A stretch of 45,318 nt of DNA. Source: Micromonospora foliorum (lineage in GTDB: Bacteria; Actinomycetota; Actinomycetes; Mycobacteriales; Micromonosporaceae). A program made the position numbers and the translations under genes. The notes under the pieces are model-generated. The model saw nothing but the letters and a program-made list of their open reading frames with translations. It ran no database searches and was not told the origin of the DNA. Position 1 is the first letter of the stretch. Each line of letters starts with the position of its first letter. The DNA lies in the NCBI RefSeq assembly GCF_022229015.1, contig NZ_JAKKFF010000116.1:1-45318 (forward strand), written 5' to 3'. Below are positions 1-8,200 of this stretch, in pieces.

Positions 1-441
1 CTGGGCCCGGAGCTGGCCGCCGCCCGACGCCGGGCCGACCTGGCGCGGGTGGACGTGTCCTCGGCGCTGCGTCGGCTGCTGCCCTGGGCGCAGGCCGCCC
101 GCCTCGACGAGCTGGCCCCGGAGCGGATCGAGGTGCCGAGTGGTTCCCGGATCCGGCTGGACTACAGCGACCCGGCCGCGCCGGTGCTCGCCGTGAAGCT
201 CCAGGAGACGTTCGGCTGGCCGGCTGCTCCCCGCGTCGCCGACGGTCGGGTGCCGGTGCTGCTGCACCTGCTCTCCCCCGCCGGCCGGCCGGTGGCGGTC
301 ACCGCCGACCTGGCGTCGTTCTGGCGTACCGGCTATCCACAGGTCCGCTCCGAGCTGCGCGGACGCTATCCCCGGCACCCGTGGCCGGAGGATCCGGGAA
401 CGGCGACACCCACCCGGCACGCCACGCCACGTCGGCGGTGA
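1..441 (+). CDS. hrpB: ATP-dependent RNA helicase HrpB, C-terminal end (partial, 5' end outside window)
   Basis: The open frame enters at base 1 and ends at TGA 439-441, giving about 146 residues. The block from LQETFGWP through GRVPVLLHLLSPAGRPV, VTADLASFW, YPQVRSELRGRYP and HPWPEDP is the characteristic HrpB C-terminal domain, which follows the DEAH helicase core. The helicase motifs themselves lie upstream of the window. HrpB proteins are DExH-box RNA helicases of uncertain physiological role. The last ~14 residues are a Thr/Arg-rich tail. The gene converges on the PP2C phosphatase, and its stop codon lies inside a 34-bp tandem duplication. A GTG at 49 is an internal codon, not the start. 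A complete paralogue-like gene, hrpA, is at 33114-37178. Confidence 0.88.
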   Translation: MGPELAAARRRADLARVDVSSALRRLLPWAQAARLDELAPERIEVPSGSRIRLDYSDPAAPVLAVKLQETFGWPAAPRVADGRVPVLLHLLSPAGRPVAVTADLASFWRTGYPQVRSELRGRYPRHPWPEDPGTATPTRHATPRRR

Positions 442-498
442 GCGCCGGTCTACTCCTCGACCACCTCGGCGGTGAGCGCCGGTCTACTCCTCGACCAC
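431..498. repeat. 34-bp tandem duplication across two convergent gene ends
   Basis: Bases 431-464 and 465-498 are adjacent copies that differ only at the first base (G/C). The first copy contains the hrpB stop (439-441). Each copy contains CTA, the minus-strand TAG; the functional phosphatase stop is the one in the second copy (484-486). The duplication therefore copied the last codons and stop of the phosphatase gene into the short intergenic space. Confidence 0.85.
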
Positions 499-1209
499 GT
501 CGGCCACCACGACGGTGACGTTGTCCGGCGCGCCGGCGTGCAGGGCCAGGTCGATCAGCTTGGCGGCGCAGGCGCCCCGGTCCGGATAGCCGCTGAGCAC
601 CTCGGTGAGGGTGTCCGGGCGGACCACGTTGGAGAGGCCGTCGCTGCATAGCAGCCACCGGTCGCCGGCCCGGGGCACCATGGTCGCGTACGACGGGGAG
701 ACCTCGTCGCCCTGCAACGCCTGGGTGACCACGGCGCGGCGCGGGTGGCTGCTGGCCTGGTCCGGGGTGATCACGCCCTGATCCACCAACATCTGGACGA
801 ACGTGTCGTCCCGGGTGACCTGCTTGAGCACGCCCTCGCGGAACAGGTAGGCCCGGGAGTCGCCGACGTGCGCGAGCGCCAGGCAGCTGCCGGTACGGGC
901 GAAGAGCAGGGCGGTCAGCGTGGTGCCCATGCCCTGGCGCTCGGGATCCTCGGCGACCGCCTGTCGGATCCGGGAGGTGGCCAGCGCGATGCCACCTTCG
1001 AGCGCGGCCACCAGGGCGTCCTCGGGTGTCTCCACGTCCAGCGGGGCGACCGCGTCGATGGTGAGGGCGCTGGCCAGGTCGCCGGCGGCCATCCCGCCCA
1101 TGCCGTCGGCGACGGCGACGAGCCAGGTGCCGGCGTGCAGGGCGTCCTGGTTTCCGCTGCGGATCAGCCCACGGTCGCTCGTTCCCACGGAACGCAGCTT
1201 CAGGGTCAT
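484..1209 (-). CDS. PP2C-family serine/threonine protein phosphatase
   Basis: A 241-residue metal-dependent phosphatase with the PP2C motif series in order: [12 protein letters not shown] near residue 11 (metal Asp), [12 protein letters not shown] near 33, [27 protein letters not shown] near 187 and APDNVTVVV near the end. The length fits a bare catalytic domain; there is no membrane helix or extracellular domain as in PstP. It is predicted to remove phosphate from Ser/Thr proteins in the cytosol, opposing Hanks-type kinases, none of which is encoded nearby. ATG 1209 is used because the first motif starts within the following dozen residues; no convincing ribosome binding site is visible. It converges on hrpB and is divergent from the cellulase gene. 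Confidence 0.9.
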   Translation of the reverse strand: MTLKLRSVGTSDRGLIRSGNQDALHAGTWLVAVADGMGGMAAGDLASALTIDAVAPLDVETPEDALVAALEGGIALATSRIRQAVAEDPERQGMGTTLTALLFARTGSCLALAHVGDSRAYLFREGVLKQVTRDDTFVQMLVDQGVITPDQASSHPRRAVVTQALQGDEVSPSYATMVPRAGDRWLLCSDGLSNVVRPDTLTEVLSGYPDRGACAAKLIDLALHAGAPDNVTVVVADVVEE

Positions 1210-1367
1210 GGGAGGCAGCCTGCCAGGCGAAGGGCGCAGTTGTCTCTAGGAGATCAGGACGACGGCGCGTGGCGCGGCCAATCTCACTTTCGGGCGGCGG
1301 CGCGACGGAACACGCCCGTCGGGCTGACCGCCCTCGTCGAATGCCAGAACCCATCCAACCAGATCAA

Positions 1368-1396
1368 TTGACATGGCGTACCGGCACTGGAAACAT
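1368..1396 (+). promoter_or_regulatory. Candidate promoter of the cellulase gene
   Basis: TTGACA at 1368-1373 is a perfect -35 hexamer. After a 17-bp spacer comes AAACAT at 1391-1396, a weak -10 that keeps the A at position 2 and T at position 6. Transcription would begin around 1403, immediately before the operator at 1406-1425, so a bound repressor would block elongation or initiation. Confidence 0.4.
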
Positions 1397-1405
1397 CGAG
1401 CCGAT

Positions 1406-1425
1406 ACCTGGGAGCGCTCCCAGGT
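1406..1425. promoter_or_regulatory. CebR/CelR-type operator
   Basis: Bases 1409-1422 read TGGGAGCGCTCCCA, the 14-bp palindrome bound by the LacI-family repressors CebR (Streptomyces) and CelR (Thermobifida), which are released by cello-oligosaccharides. Here the symmetry extends to 20 bp (1406-1425). It lies about 60 bp before the GTG start of the GH9 cellulase, just after a plausible promoter. Cellulose-inducible repression of that gene is the inference. No cebR gene is in the window. Confidence 0.88.
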
Positions 1426-1484
1426 TTTCCCCGCACCACCGTGCCACCACCACTGTCCCACTTCCCGTCCCGGAAGGACTCCCC

Positions 1485-4094
1485 GTGACGCCATCCCGAC
1501 GCCGCCTCCTGTTGGCTGCGGCGACCACTCTGGCCCTCACCGGCGCGGGCGCCGGCGCGGCCCACGCCGACCCACCACCGGACGCCCCCGAGCAGATCGA
1601 CAACGGCGACTTCAGCGCCGGGGTGAGCCCCTGGTTCTCCTTCGGCACCGGTGCGCTGGCGGTCACCGACGGCCGGCTCTGCACCACGGTCGCGGGCGGG
1701 CTGGCCAATCCGTGGGACGCCGGCATCGGCCAGGACGGCGTGCCGCTGATCGCCGGCGCCGAATACACCCTCGGCTTCGCGGTCTCCGCCACTCCCGGCG
1801 CCGCGGTGAAGGCCGTGTTGCAGCTCGGCAGCGCCCCGTACACCACGTACGCGGCCGTGGACGCCACCGCGACCGGCACCATCCAGCGGGTCGAGCAGAC
1901 CTTCACCGTCCCGGACGACAACCCCAACGCCCAACTGATCTTCCAGGTCGGCGGTTCCGCCCAGGCGCAGACCATCTGTCTGGACGACGTCTCGCTGCGC
2001 GGCGGCGAGCCACCCGAGCCGTACGAGCCGGACACCGGGCCGCGGGTGCGCGTCAACCAGGTCGGCTACCTTCCCGGCGGCCCGAAGAACGCCACTGTCG
2101 TCACCGAGGCCACCGAACCGCTGCCCTGGCAGCTGCGCAGCGCCGCCGGCGCGGTCGTGGCCAGTGGCACCACCACGGCTCGCGGCGTCGACGCCGCCTC
2201 TGGGCAGAACGTGCAGACTGTCGACTTCTCCAGCTACCGCACCTCCGGCACCGGGCTCACGCTCACCGTTGACGGTGAGACCAGCCACCCGTTCGACATC
2301 TCCGGCGCGCTCTACGACCAGCTGCGCTCCGACTCGTTGCAGTTCTTCTACGCCCAGCGCAGCGGCATCGCCATCGACGGCGACCTGATCGGCGACGAGT
2401 ACGCCCGACCCGCCGGCCACCTCGGCGTCGCCCCCAACCAGGGCGACACCAACGTGCCCTGCCAACCGGGTGTCTGCGACTACTCCCTCGACGTGCGTGG
2501 CGGCTGGTACGACGCCGGCGACCACGGCAAGTACGTGGTCAACGGCGGCATCGCCACCTACCAGCTGTTGAACACCTTCGAGCGGACCAAGACGGCGGCC
2601 ACCGCCGGTGGCGGCGCCGAGCTCGCCGACGGCACGCTGCGGGTGCCCGAGCGCGACAACGGGGTGCCGGACATCCTCGACGAGGCCCGCTGGGAGCTGG
2701 AGTTCCTGCTGCGCATGCAGGTGCCCGCCGGCAAGCCGCTCGCCGGCATGGTCCACCACAAGATCCACGATCAGAACTGGACCGGGCTGCCCCTCGCCCC
2801 ACAGGACGACCCGCAGCCGCGCGAGCTGCACCCGCCGTCGACCGCGGCCACCCTCAACCTCGCCGCCACCGCCGCCCAGTGCGCGCGGCTCTTCGCCCCC
2901 TACGACGCGGCGTTCGCGACCCGCTGCGGCACTGCCGCGAAGACGGCCTACGCCGCGGCCAAGGCCCACCCGGCGGTGTACGCCAGCCCGACCGACGGCA
3001 CCGGCGGCGGCGCGTACGACGACAGCAACGTCACCGACGAGTTCTACTGGGCGGCGGCTGAGCTGTACCTGACCACCGGGGCGCAGAACTACCTGGCCGA
3101 CCTGACCGCCTCACCGCACCACACCGGGAACGTGTTCGACGCACGGGGCTTCGGCTGGCAGAGCGTGGCCGCGCTGGGCCGCCTCGACCTGGCCACGGTG
3201 CCGAACGGGCTTCCCGCCGCCGATCTGGCCCGGGTCCGCGCGTCGGTCACCGCCGCCGCCGACACGTACCTCGCCGAGCTGCGCCGGCAGGCGTACGGGC
3301 TGCCGATGCCCGGTGACGCCAACAGCTACTTCTGGGGTGGCAACAGCAACGTCATCAACAACGCCGTGGTGCTGGCCACCGCGTTCGACCTGACCCGCAA
3401 CCCCGCCTACCGCGACGGCGCCGTGCAGGCCATGGACTACATCTTCGGTCGCAACGCCCTGAACATCTCCTACGTCACCGGGTGGGGAGAGCACGCCGCG
3501 CAGAACCAGCACAGCCGGATCTTCGGCCACCAGCTCGACCCGAACCTGCCTCGCCCGCCCGCCGGCTCACTCGCCGGAGGCCCGAACGCGGCCCTCCAGG
3601 ACCCGTTCGTGGCGCAACTGCTCGCCGGCTGCAAGCCGATGTTCTGCTACGTCGACGACATCAACTCGTACTCGACAAACGAGGTGGCAATCAACTGGAA
3701 CTCGGCGCTGGCCTGGATCTCCTCGTTCCTCGCCGACCAGGGTGAGGCCGGCGCGGTACCGGCCACCACCTGCACCGCGCGCTACGCCAACTACGGCGCC
3801 TGGCAGGGCGGCACCGGGTTCACCGGGCAGCTGACCATCCAGAACACGGGCGCCGCGGCCGTCAACGGCTGGAGCGTGCGCTTCGCGTTCACCGGCGACC
3901 AGCGGGTACGCGAGGCGTGGCTGGCGAAGGTCACCCAGTCCGGTGCGACGGTGACCGCGCGCAACGAGTCGTACAACGCCAAGATCGCTCCCGGCGGCAC
4001 GGTGACGTTCGGCTTCAACGCGACGACGGGCGGAGGCGCCAACCCGAGCCCCGGCCTGGTCACCGTCAACGGGGCGGCCTGCTCGCTGACCTGA
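1485..4094 (+). CDS. Secreted GH9 cellulase (CBM4/9 - Ig-like - GH9 - CBM2)
   Basis: An 869-residue secreted endoglucanase-type enzyme that hydrolyses beta-1,4-glucan. GTG 1485 is chosen because GGAAGGA (1472-1478) precedes it and a signal peptide follows (Arg-rich start, hydrophobic core, cleavage near AHA-D at about 28). Domains by eye: a CBM4/9-like jelly roll at about 36-175 ([10 protein letters not shown] to ICLDDVSL), a CelD_N Ig-like domain at about 185-275 ([10 protein letters not shown]), GH9 catalysis at about 280-755 with the [10 protein letters not shown] motif near 341 and the NEVAINWN motif with its catalytic Glu near 732, and a C-terminal CBM2 at about 770-869 bounded by cysteines. 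A CebR-type operator lies upstream and a strong terminator follows the stop. Endo- versus processive action cannot be told from sequence. Confidence 0.93.
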   Translation: MTPSRRRLLLAAATTLALTGAGAGAAHADPPPDAPEQIDNGDFSAGVSPWFSFGTGALAVTDGRLCTTVAGGLANPWDAGIGQDGVPLIAGAEYTLGFAVSATPGAAVKAVLQLGSAPYTTYAAVDATATGTIQRVEQTFTVPDDNPNAQLIFQVGGSAQAQTICLDDVSLRGGEPPEPYEPDTGPRVRVNQVGYLPGGPKNATVVTEATEPLPWQLRSAAGAVVASGTTTARGVDAASGQNVQTVDFSSYRTSGTGLTLTVDGETSHPFDISGALYDQLRSDSLQFFYAQRSGIAIDGDLIGDEYARPAGHLGVAPNQGDTNVPCQPGVCDYSLDVRGGWYDAGDHGKYVVNGGIATYQLLNTFERTKTAATAGGGAELADGTLRVPERDNGVPDILDEARWELEFLLRMQVPAGKPLAGMVHHKIHDQNWTGLPLAPQDDPQPRELHPPSTAATLNLAATAAQCARLFAPYDAAFATRCGTAAKTAYAAAKAHPAVYASPTDGTGGGAYDDSNVTDEFYWAAAELYLTTGAQNYLADLTASPHHTGNVFDARGFGWQSVAALGRLDLATVPNGLPAADLARVRASVTAAADTYLAELRRQAYGLPMPGDANSYFWGGNSNVINNAVVLATAFDLTRNPAYRDGAVQAMDYIFGRNALNISYVTGWGEHAAQNQHSRIFGHQLDPNLPRPPAGSLAGGPNAALQDPFVAQLLAGCKPMFCYVDDINSYSTNEVAINWNSALAWISSFLADQGEAGAVPATTCTARYANYGAWQGGTGFTGQLTIQNTGAAAVNGWSVRFAFTGDQRVREAWLAKVTQSGATVTARNESYNAKIAPGGTVTFGFNATTGGGANPSPGLVTVNGAACSLT

Positions 4095-4099
4095 TCGAC

Positions 4100-4136
4100 G
4101 TCCCGGTGGCCGCCCTCCCCGGGCGGCCACCGGGAC
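4100..4136. terminator. Intrinsic-type terminator between cellulase and HAD genes
   Basis: A perfect 16-bp stem (4100-4115 with 4121-4136) with a 5-nt loop TCCCC starts 5 bp after the cellulase stop. It has no U-tract, as is common in actinomycetes. Its position between convergent genes means it could serve both. Confidence 0.8.
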
Positions 4137-4160
4137 CGCACGTTTCACGCGGTCGGCGGG

Positions 4161-4817
4161 TCAACCGCCGGCCGCGTTGTACTTCGCGACCAGACCGGGG
4201 AGTTCGTCCAGCGAGTCGATCCGGAACAGGCACCGCTCGGCCACGGTGGAGGGGTCGAGGATGTGCCCCCAGGGACCACGTCGGATCAGGCACGTCTTCA
4301 TGCCCGCCTCCAGGGCCGGGCGCACGTCGTTGTCGGGCCGGTCGCCGACGTACAGGATCGACGACGCGACACCGCCGCCCGCGGCGACGACCCGCTCGAA
4401 GAACACCGGCGACGGCTTCGCCATGCCCCACCCGTGCGACGTGCCGATCACGTCCACCGGAAGGTCGAGACCGCGCAGGGTCGCCTCCGCGTGAGCTGGC
4501 TGGTTGCCGGCCAGGCCCACGACCAGGCCCTGGTCCTTCAGGGACTGCAGGCATCCTCGCGCGTCCGGGTAGAGATCCTCCTCGGCGAACGACTCCGGCT
4601 GGCCGGCAGCCGCCCGACGCTCCAGCTCGGTGGTGAGATCGAAGTCGGGCCGGAAGACCCGGAACGTCTCCTGATAGTCCAGACCCCTGGCGATCACCGC
4701 ACCGAAGACCGCCGAGAACGTGTGCCGGGGTACGCCGAGCCAGTCGGCCCAGGCAGCGAACTCGTGAGACTCGTCGAGAATGGTCCCACCGACATCGAAG
4801 ATGACCGTGTCAATCAT
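4161..4817 (-). CDS. HAD-family hydrolase
   Basis: A 218-residue haloacid-dehalogenase-superfamily protein. Motif I is IFDVGGTILDE near residue 5. The nucleophilic Asp is present, but the +2 general-acid Asp of the usual DxDGT is Gly. Motif II is the GLAGN region, motif III the Lys of MAKPSPVFF, and motif IV YVGDRPDND. The cap between motifs I and II is of the small helical type. ATG 4817 is used because GGGGAGA precedes it at good spacing and motif I follows at once; an upstream in-frame ATG would add 26 residues before the domain. Small-molecule phosphatase activity is the default for the family; the missing +2 Asp, as in L-2-haloacid dehalogenases, leaves the substrate open. Confidence 0.82.
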   Translation of the reverse strand: MIDTVIFDVGGTILDESHEFAAWADWLGVPRHTFSAVFGAVIARGLDYQETFRVFRPDFDLTTELERRAAAGQPESFAEEDLYPDARGCLQSLKDQGLVVGLAGNQPAHAEATLRGLDLPVDVIGTSHGWGMAKPSPVFFERVVAAGGGVASSILYVGDRPDNDVRPALEAGMKTCLIRRGPWGHILDPSTVAERCLFRIDSLDELPGLVAKYNAAGG

Positions 4818-4889
4818 GTCCGTCTCCCCGCTGGCGCTCGCACCGTCGGTGAAGCGTAGACGGGAGTACGAGCGCCACCAGGCCCGCAT

Positions 4890-4948
4890 GATCACTTGAT
4901 GGTGGGTAGCCGGTACGCCTCAATTCCGCTACTGCCCATCAAGTGATC
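4890..4948. repeat. GATC-ended imperfect palindrome upstream of the HNH gene (element C)
   Basis: The arms are 4890-4910 and 4928-4948. 18 of 21 positions pair, interrupted by a 3-nt internal mismatch at arm positions 14-16, around a 17-nt loop. Both ends are GATC. It lies between divergent genes (HAD on minus, HNH on plus), where a terminator has no role. Its plan (GATC ends, interior mismatch near position 13-16) resembles the elements around the DUF559 gene, but the sequence is largely different. Confidence 0.7.
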
Positions 4949-5055
4949 GAGGGCACGACGTGGCCGACTCATCCGGCGCGCAGCAAAATCGATGGATCGG
5001 ACCCGCCGCGCCGGAAGCCGCCGAACCTGGCCTGCCAGCCAGCCAGCCGAAACTG

Positions 5056-5071
5056 TCGTACACCTGTTCTA
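5056..5071. promoter_or_regulatory. LexA-like (SOS) box upstream of the HNH gene
   Basis: TCGTACACCTGTTCTA matches the actinobacterial LexA consensus TCGAAC-N4-GTTCGA at 10 of 12 defined bases, with correct half-site spacing. It sits 10 bp before ATG 5082. LexA sites are known for some mycobacterial 13E12 (DUF222-HNH) genes, which makes damage control plausible here. Confidence 0.5.
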
Positions 5072-5081
5072 TTGTCGGTCC

Positions 5082-6643
5082 ATGTTGGAGGGGTTGGCGC
5101 AGGCGGAGGCGGCAGTCGTCGACTGCCTCGACGCGCCGACGTGGGCTCTTCCGGAGCACGACCTCGTCGCGGCACTCGACGCCGCGCACCGGCTCGAGCA
5201 ACGCCTGGCCGCGGTCAAGCTGGCCCTCGTGCGGCAGTTGGACGGTCGAGGCACCGCGACCAGGCAGGGCGCGTCCTCGACGGCGGTGTGGCTGCGGGAC
5301 CGCCTGCGCCTACGGGTCGGTGCCGCCCGTCGTCTGGTCGAGTTGGCTGCGACGCTCGATGCCGCCCCGTCCGGCGTGCGGGACGCGTTGGCCGGCGGAG
5401 CGGTCGACGTGGAGCAGGCGCAGGTCATCGCCGGCACGGTCGAAACCGTCCATACCGCCGCCGGGGCAGAGGCCGCCAGCAAGGCCGTCGGCGTCCTCGT
5501 CGACTGGGCCGCGCAATTCGACGCCACCCTGTTACGCAGGTTCGGCACCCGAATTCTCGACCACGTCTCCCCCGAGGTCGCCGACGCGGCCGCCGACGCG
5601 GCGCTGCGGGCCGACGAGTCGCGGGCCGCCCGCGACCGGCACGTCACCATCAGCGAACAGACCGACGGCCGGCTACGCCTCGCCGGCATCCTCGATCCTG
5701 AGGCTGCCGCGCTGCTTCGCACCGCCATCGCCCCCCCAGCGCACCCACCGGCCCGGACGACACCCGCACCGCCGGGCAACGCCGCCACGACGCCCTCGCC
5801 GATGTCTGCCGACTCACCCTTCGCGGTGGCGAACTGCCAGACCACGGTGGTGACCCCACCCAACTCGTCGTCACCACCAGCTACGACGGGTTGACGCGGC
5901 AGCTGGGCACCGGCGCTCTCGACAGCGGCCTGCACCTCACCCCCGAGGCCGTGCGCCGGCTCGCCTGCGATGCCGCTGTCCTGCCCGCTGTCCTCGGGGG
6001 CGCCGGTCAGACGCTCGACGTGGGCAGGCAACGCCGGCTGATCACCGGCCCACTACGCCGCGCCCTGGTGCTGCGCGACGAGGGCTGCGCGTTCCCCGGC
6101 TGCAACCGTCCACCGCGCTGGTGCGACGCCCACCACCACTGGGTCGACGGCGGCACCACCAGCCTCGACAACGCCGTGCTGCTCTGCGGGCATCACCACC
6201 GACACGTCCACGGCGGCGACTGGAGCATCCGACTCGGCGGCGACGGCCACCCCGAGTTCGTCCCACCCGCCTGGCTCGACCCCGACCAGCTGCCCCGCCG
6301 CAACCAGTACCACCGACGGACGTGGCTTCTCAGCCGATCAGCCGATCTCCTCGTCGACGAAGCACCAGCGCCAGGCCTCGCCCGGCTGCGCCGAGCGGAT
6401 CACCGGGTGGCCGGTGGACGCGAAGTGCTTGCTCGCGTGCTGGTTCGGCGACGAGTCACAGCAGCCGACCTGCCCGCAGCTCAGGCAGGTGCGCAGGTGC
6501 ACCCAGTAGGTGTCGCCGATGGCAACGCAGTCCGCGCACTCGTCGGGGGTGCGGGGCTCGGCGGCACCGGCCTCGGTCAGGTGCTGACAGCTCACTTCTC
6601 AACCTCTCGCAGCAACGACTCTTCCAGGTCCAGGTCACGGTAG
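5082..6643 (+). pseudogene. DUF222 / HNH endonuclease (13E12-type), interrupted by a one-base frameshift
   Basis: The first part (5082 to about 5737) is a typical DUF222 helical domain (MLEGLAQAEAAV, LAAVKLALVRQLD, AGGAVDVEQAQVIA, DGRLRLAGILDPEAA). At the C7 run 5731-5737 the reading must slip to another frame to continue as SAPTGPDDTRTAGQRRHDAL, LVVTTSYDGLTRQLG and the HNH domain (CAFPGCNRPPRWCDAHHHW, LDNAVLLCGHHHRHVH). One C appears to be missing. The causes could be a real mutation, a sequencing error in a homopolymer, or programmed slippage. After the HNH domain (about 6330) no stop occurs in frame until 6641-6643, so the reading overlaps the zinc-finger gene antisense by about 300 bp. 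These multicopy genes have no settled function; HNH domains cut DNA. ATG 5082 has no strong ribosome binding site. Confidence 0.82.
6338..6595 (-). CDS. UBP-type zinc finger protein
   Basis: An 85-residue protein made of one UBP-type zinc finger. It has Cys/His pairs in the expected order: CQH at the start, ECADC near 20, CLSCGQVGCC near 38-46, HASKHF near 53-57 and a later GHP. In eukaryotes this fold binds the ubiquitin C-terminus; the bacterial ligand is not known. ATG 6595 overlaps the antiporter stop in ATGA, so translation is coupled and the zinc finger probably works with, or is dosed to, the antiporter. Its 3' half is overlapped antisense by the readthrough frame of the HNH gene. Confidence 0.85.
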   Translation of the reverse strand: MSCQHLTEAGAAEPRTPDECADCVAIGDTYWVHLRTCLSCGQVGCCDSSPNQHASKHFASTGHPVIRSAQPGEAWRWCFVDEEIG

Positions 6644-8163
6644 GCCCGCACCAACACCTCCTCGGGGATCCGACCGGAGTCCCGGGCTGCCCGGAACACA
6701 TCCCGCTCAGCGTCGATCATCTCCTGCCGCAGCCGACCGTACGCCTGCGACGGGGTCTCCCGCTCGTCGCCGCCGAGTCGTTCCCACGCCATGTTGGTGC
6801 GGTCCTCCACCGCTCGGCGCAGCCGGTCCACCACCGGATCCGGGGCGCTGTCGGCCAACTCGTCGAGGCGGTCCTGGGCGGCCTTGCTGGCCTGTTGCTG
6901 CACTGCGGCTGCGGAGAGCGCGTCCTGCACCGGGTCGTCCTGCGGCAGCTTCAACCGGCGGGCGACCAGCGGCAGGGTGGCGCCCTGGCCGACCAGGGTG
7001 AAAACGATCACGGCGAAGGCCAGCCAGATGAACAACGCCCGGGGGTACGGCTCGTCGTCGGCCAGGGTCAGCGGCAGGGCCAGCGCGGCGGCCAGGGTCA
7101 CCACGCCCCGCATGCCGGCCCAGCCGATGATGATCGGGAACTTCGGTGACGGCCGGGCGTCACGGCGGCGGATTTGGGGGACCAACCGGGCCAGGTAGGT
7201 GGCCGGGAAGAGCCAGACGAACCGGGTCAGGAAGACGGTGGCGAGCACCGCGAAGGTGATCAGGATGAGCGAGCCGATCGGCTCGTCGAGATCGCGCAGT
7301 ACCTCCCGCAGTTGGAGCCCGACCAGCAGGAAGACCAGGCCCTCCAGGAGGAAGCGGACCAGCCGCCAGAACGCGCCGATCTGCAACCGCGACGCCGCGG
7401 ACAGCAACTGGGGCAGCTTGTGCCCGAGCACCAGACCGGTGACGACCACCGCGACCACCCCGGAGGCGTGCAGGTGTTCGGCGGTGAACACCACCGCGAA
7501 CGGGATGATCAGCGACAGCGCGTTGTCCAGCAGCGGGTCGTTGATCCGCCGATGCAGGAAGCCGAACACCAGCGCCCCGAGCGCCCCGATCAGGATGCCG
7601 CCGCCGGTGGACCGCAGCACCTCGATGGCGATCTTGTCGGCGCCGACGGCCGAGCCGATGGTGGCCATCGTCGCGACCCGCAGCAGCACCAGCGCGGTCG
7701 CGTCGTTGACCAGGCTCTCGCCCTCCAGGATGGTGACGACCCGGCGGGGCAGTCCGACCCGGCGGGCGACGGCCGTGGCGGCCACGGCGTCCGGTGGGGC
7801 GACCACCGCGCCGAGGGCCAGGCAGATCGCGAACGGCAGCTGCGGCAGCAGCAGGTGCAGCACCAGCCCGACCACGAACGCGGTGAACAACACCAGGCCG
7901 ACCGCGAGCAGCAGGATCGGCCGGATGTTGTTCTTGAACGCCGGCACCGAGGTTTCCAGCGCGGCCACGTAGAGCAGCGGCGGCAGGATGCCGACCAGCA
8001 CCAACTCCGGGTCGAGTTCCACCTGCGGGAAGCCCGGCACGAACGAGAGCGCCAGGCCGAGGACGACCAGCACGATCGGCGCGAGCAGACCGAGCCGCCG
8101 GGCCAACGCGGCGCCCAGGGTGGCGATCGCCAGGAAGACGACGACCGGAAACAGGCTTTCCAT
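6592..8163 (-). CDS. Na+/H+ antiporter, CPA1 family
   Basis: A 523-residue membrane protein with about 12 hydrophobic helices over residues 1-405, then a charged cytosolic tail of about 120 residues. Family marks are ILPPLLYVAALE in TM3, GAVVAPPDAVAA and EGESLVNDATALV (the Asn-Asp pair of the ion site), and GWAGMRGVVTLAAALALP near 360-375. It is predicted to exchange cytosolic Na+ (or K+) for external H+ in pH and salt homeostasis. ATG 8163 is used because MESLFPVVVFL starts TM1 directly; an upstream in-frame start would add 26 unlikely Arg-rich residues. It overlaps the downstream UBP zinc finger by 4 bp and lies 37 bp after the flavin oxidoreductase gene on the same strand. Confidence 0.92.
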   Translation of the reverse strand: MESLFPVVVFLAIATLGAALARRLGLLAPIVLVVLGLALSFVPGFPQVELDPELVLVGILPPLLYVAALETSVPAFKNNIRPILLLAVGLVLFTAFVVGLVLHLLLPQLPFAICLALGAVVAPPDAVAATAVARRVGLPRRVVTILEGESLVNDATALVLLRVATMATIGSAVGADKIAIEVLRSTGGGILIGALGALVFGFLHRRINDPLLDNALSLIIPFAVVFTAEHLHASGVVAVVVTGLVLGHKLPQLLSAASRLQIGAFWRLVRFLLEGLVFLLVGLQLREVLRDLDEPIGSLILITFAVLATVFLTRFVWLFPATYLARLVPQIRRRDARPSPKFPIIIGWAGMRGVVTLAAALALPLTLADDEPYPRALFIWLAFAVIVFTLVGQGATLPLVARRLKLPQDDPVQDALSAAAVQQQASKAAQDRLDELADSAPDPVVDRLRRAVEDRTNMAWERLGGDERETPSQAYGRLRQEMIDAERDVFRAARDSGRIPEEVLVRAYRDLDLEESLLREVEK

Positions 8164-8200
8164 GGGGTACGAGCCTAGGGGTACGCGGGTACGGTCTCGA

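Noticed and set aside
299..1354. Long Arg/Gly/Pro-rich open frames opposite most genes (for example 299-1354, 6592-7149, 25953-27791 upstream part, 29165-32140)
   Set aside because: They are antisense or out-of-frame shadows of real genes caused by high GC content; composition and lack of motifs or ribosome sites support this.
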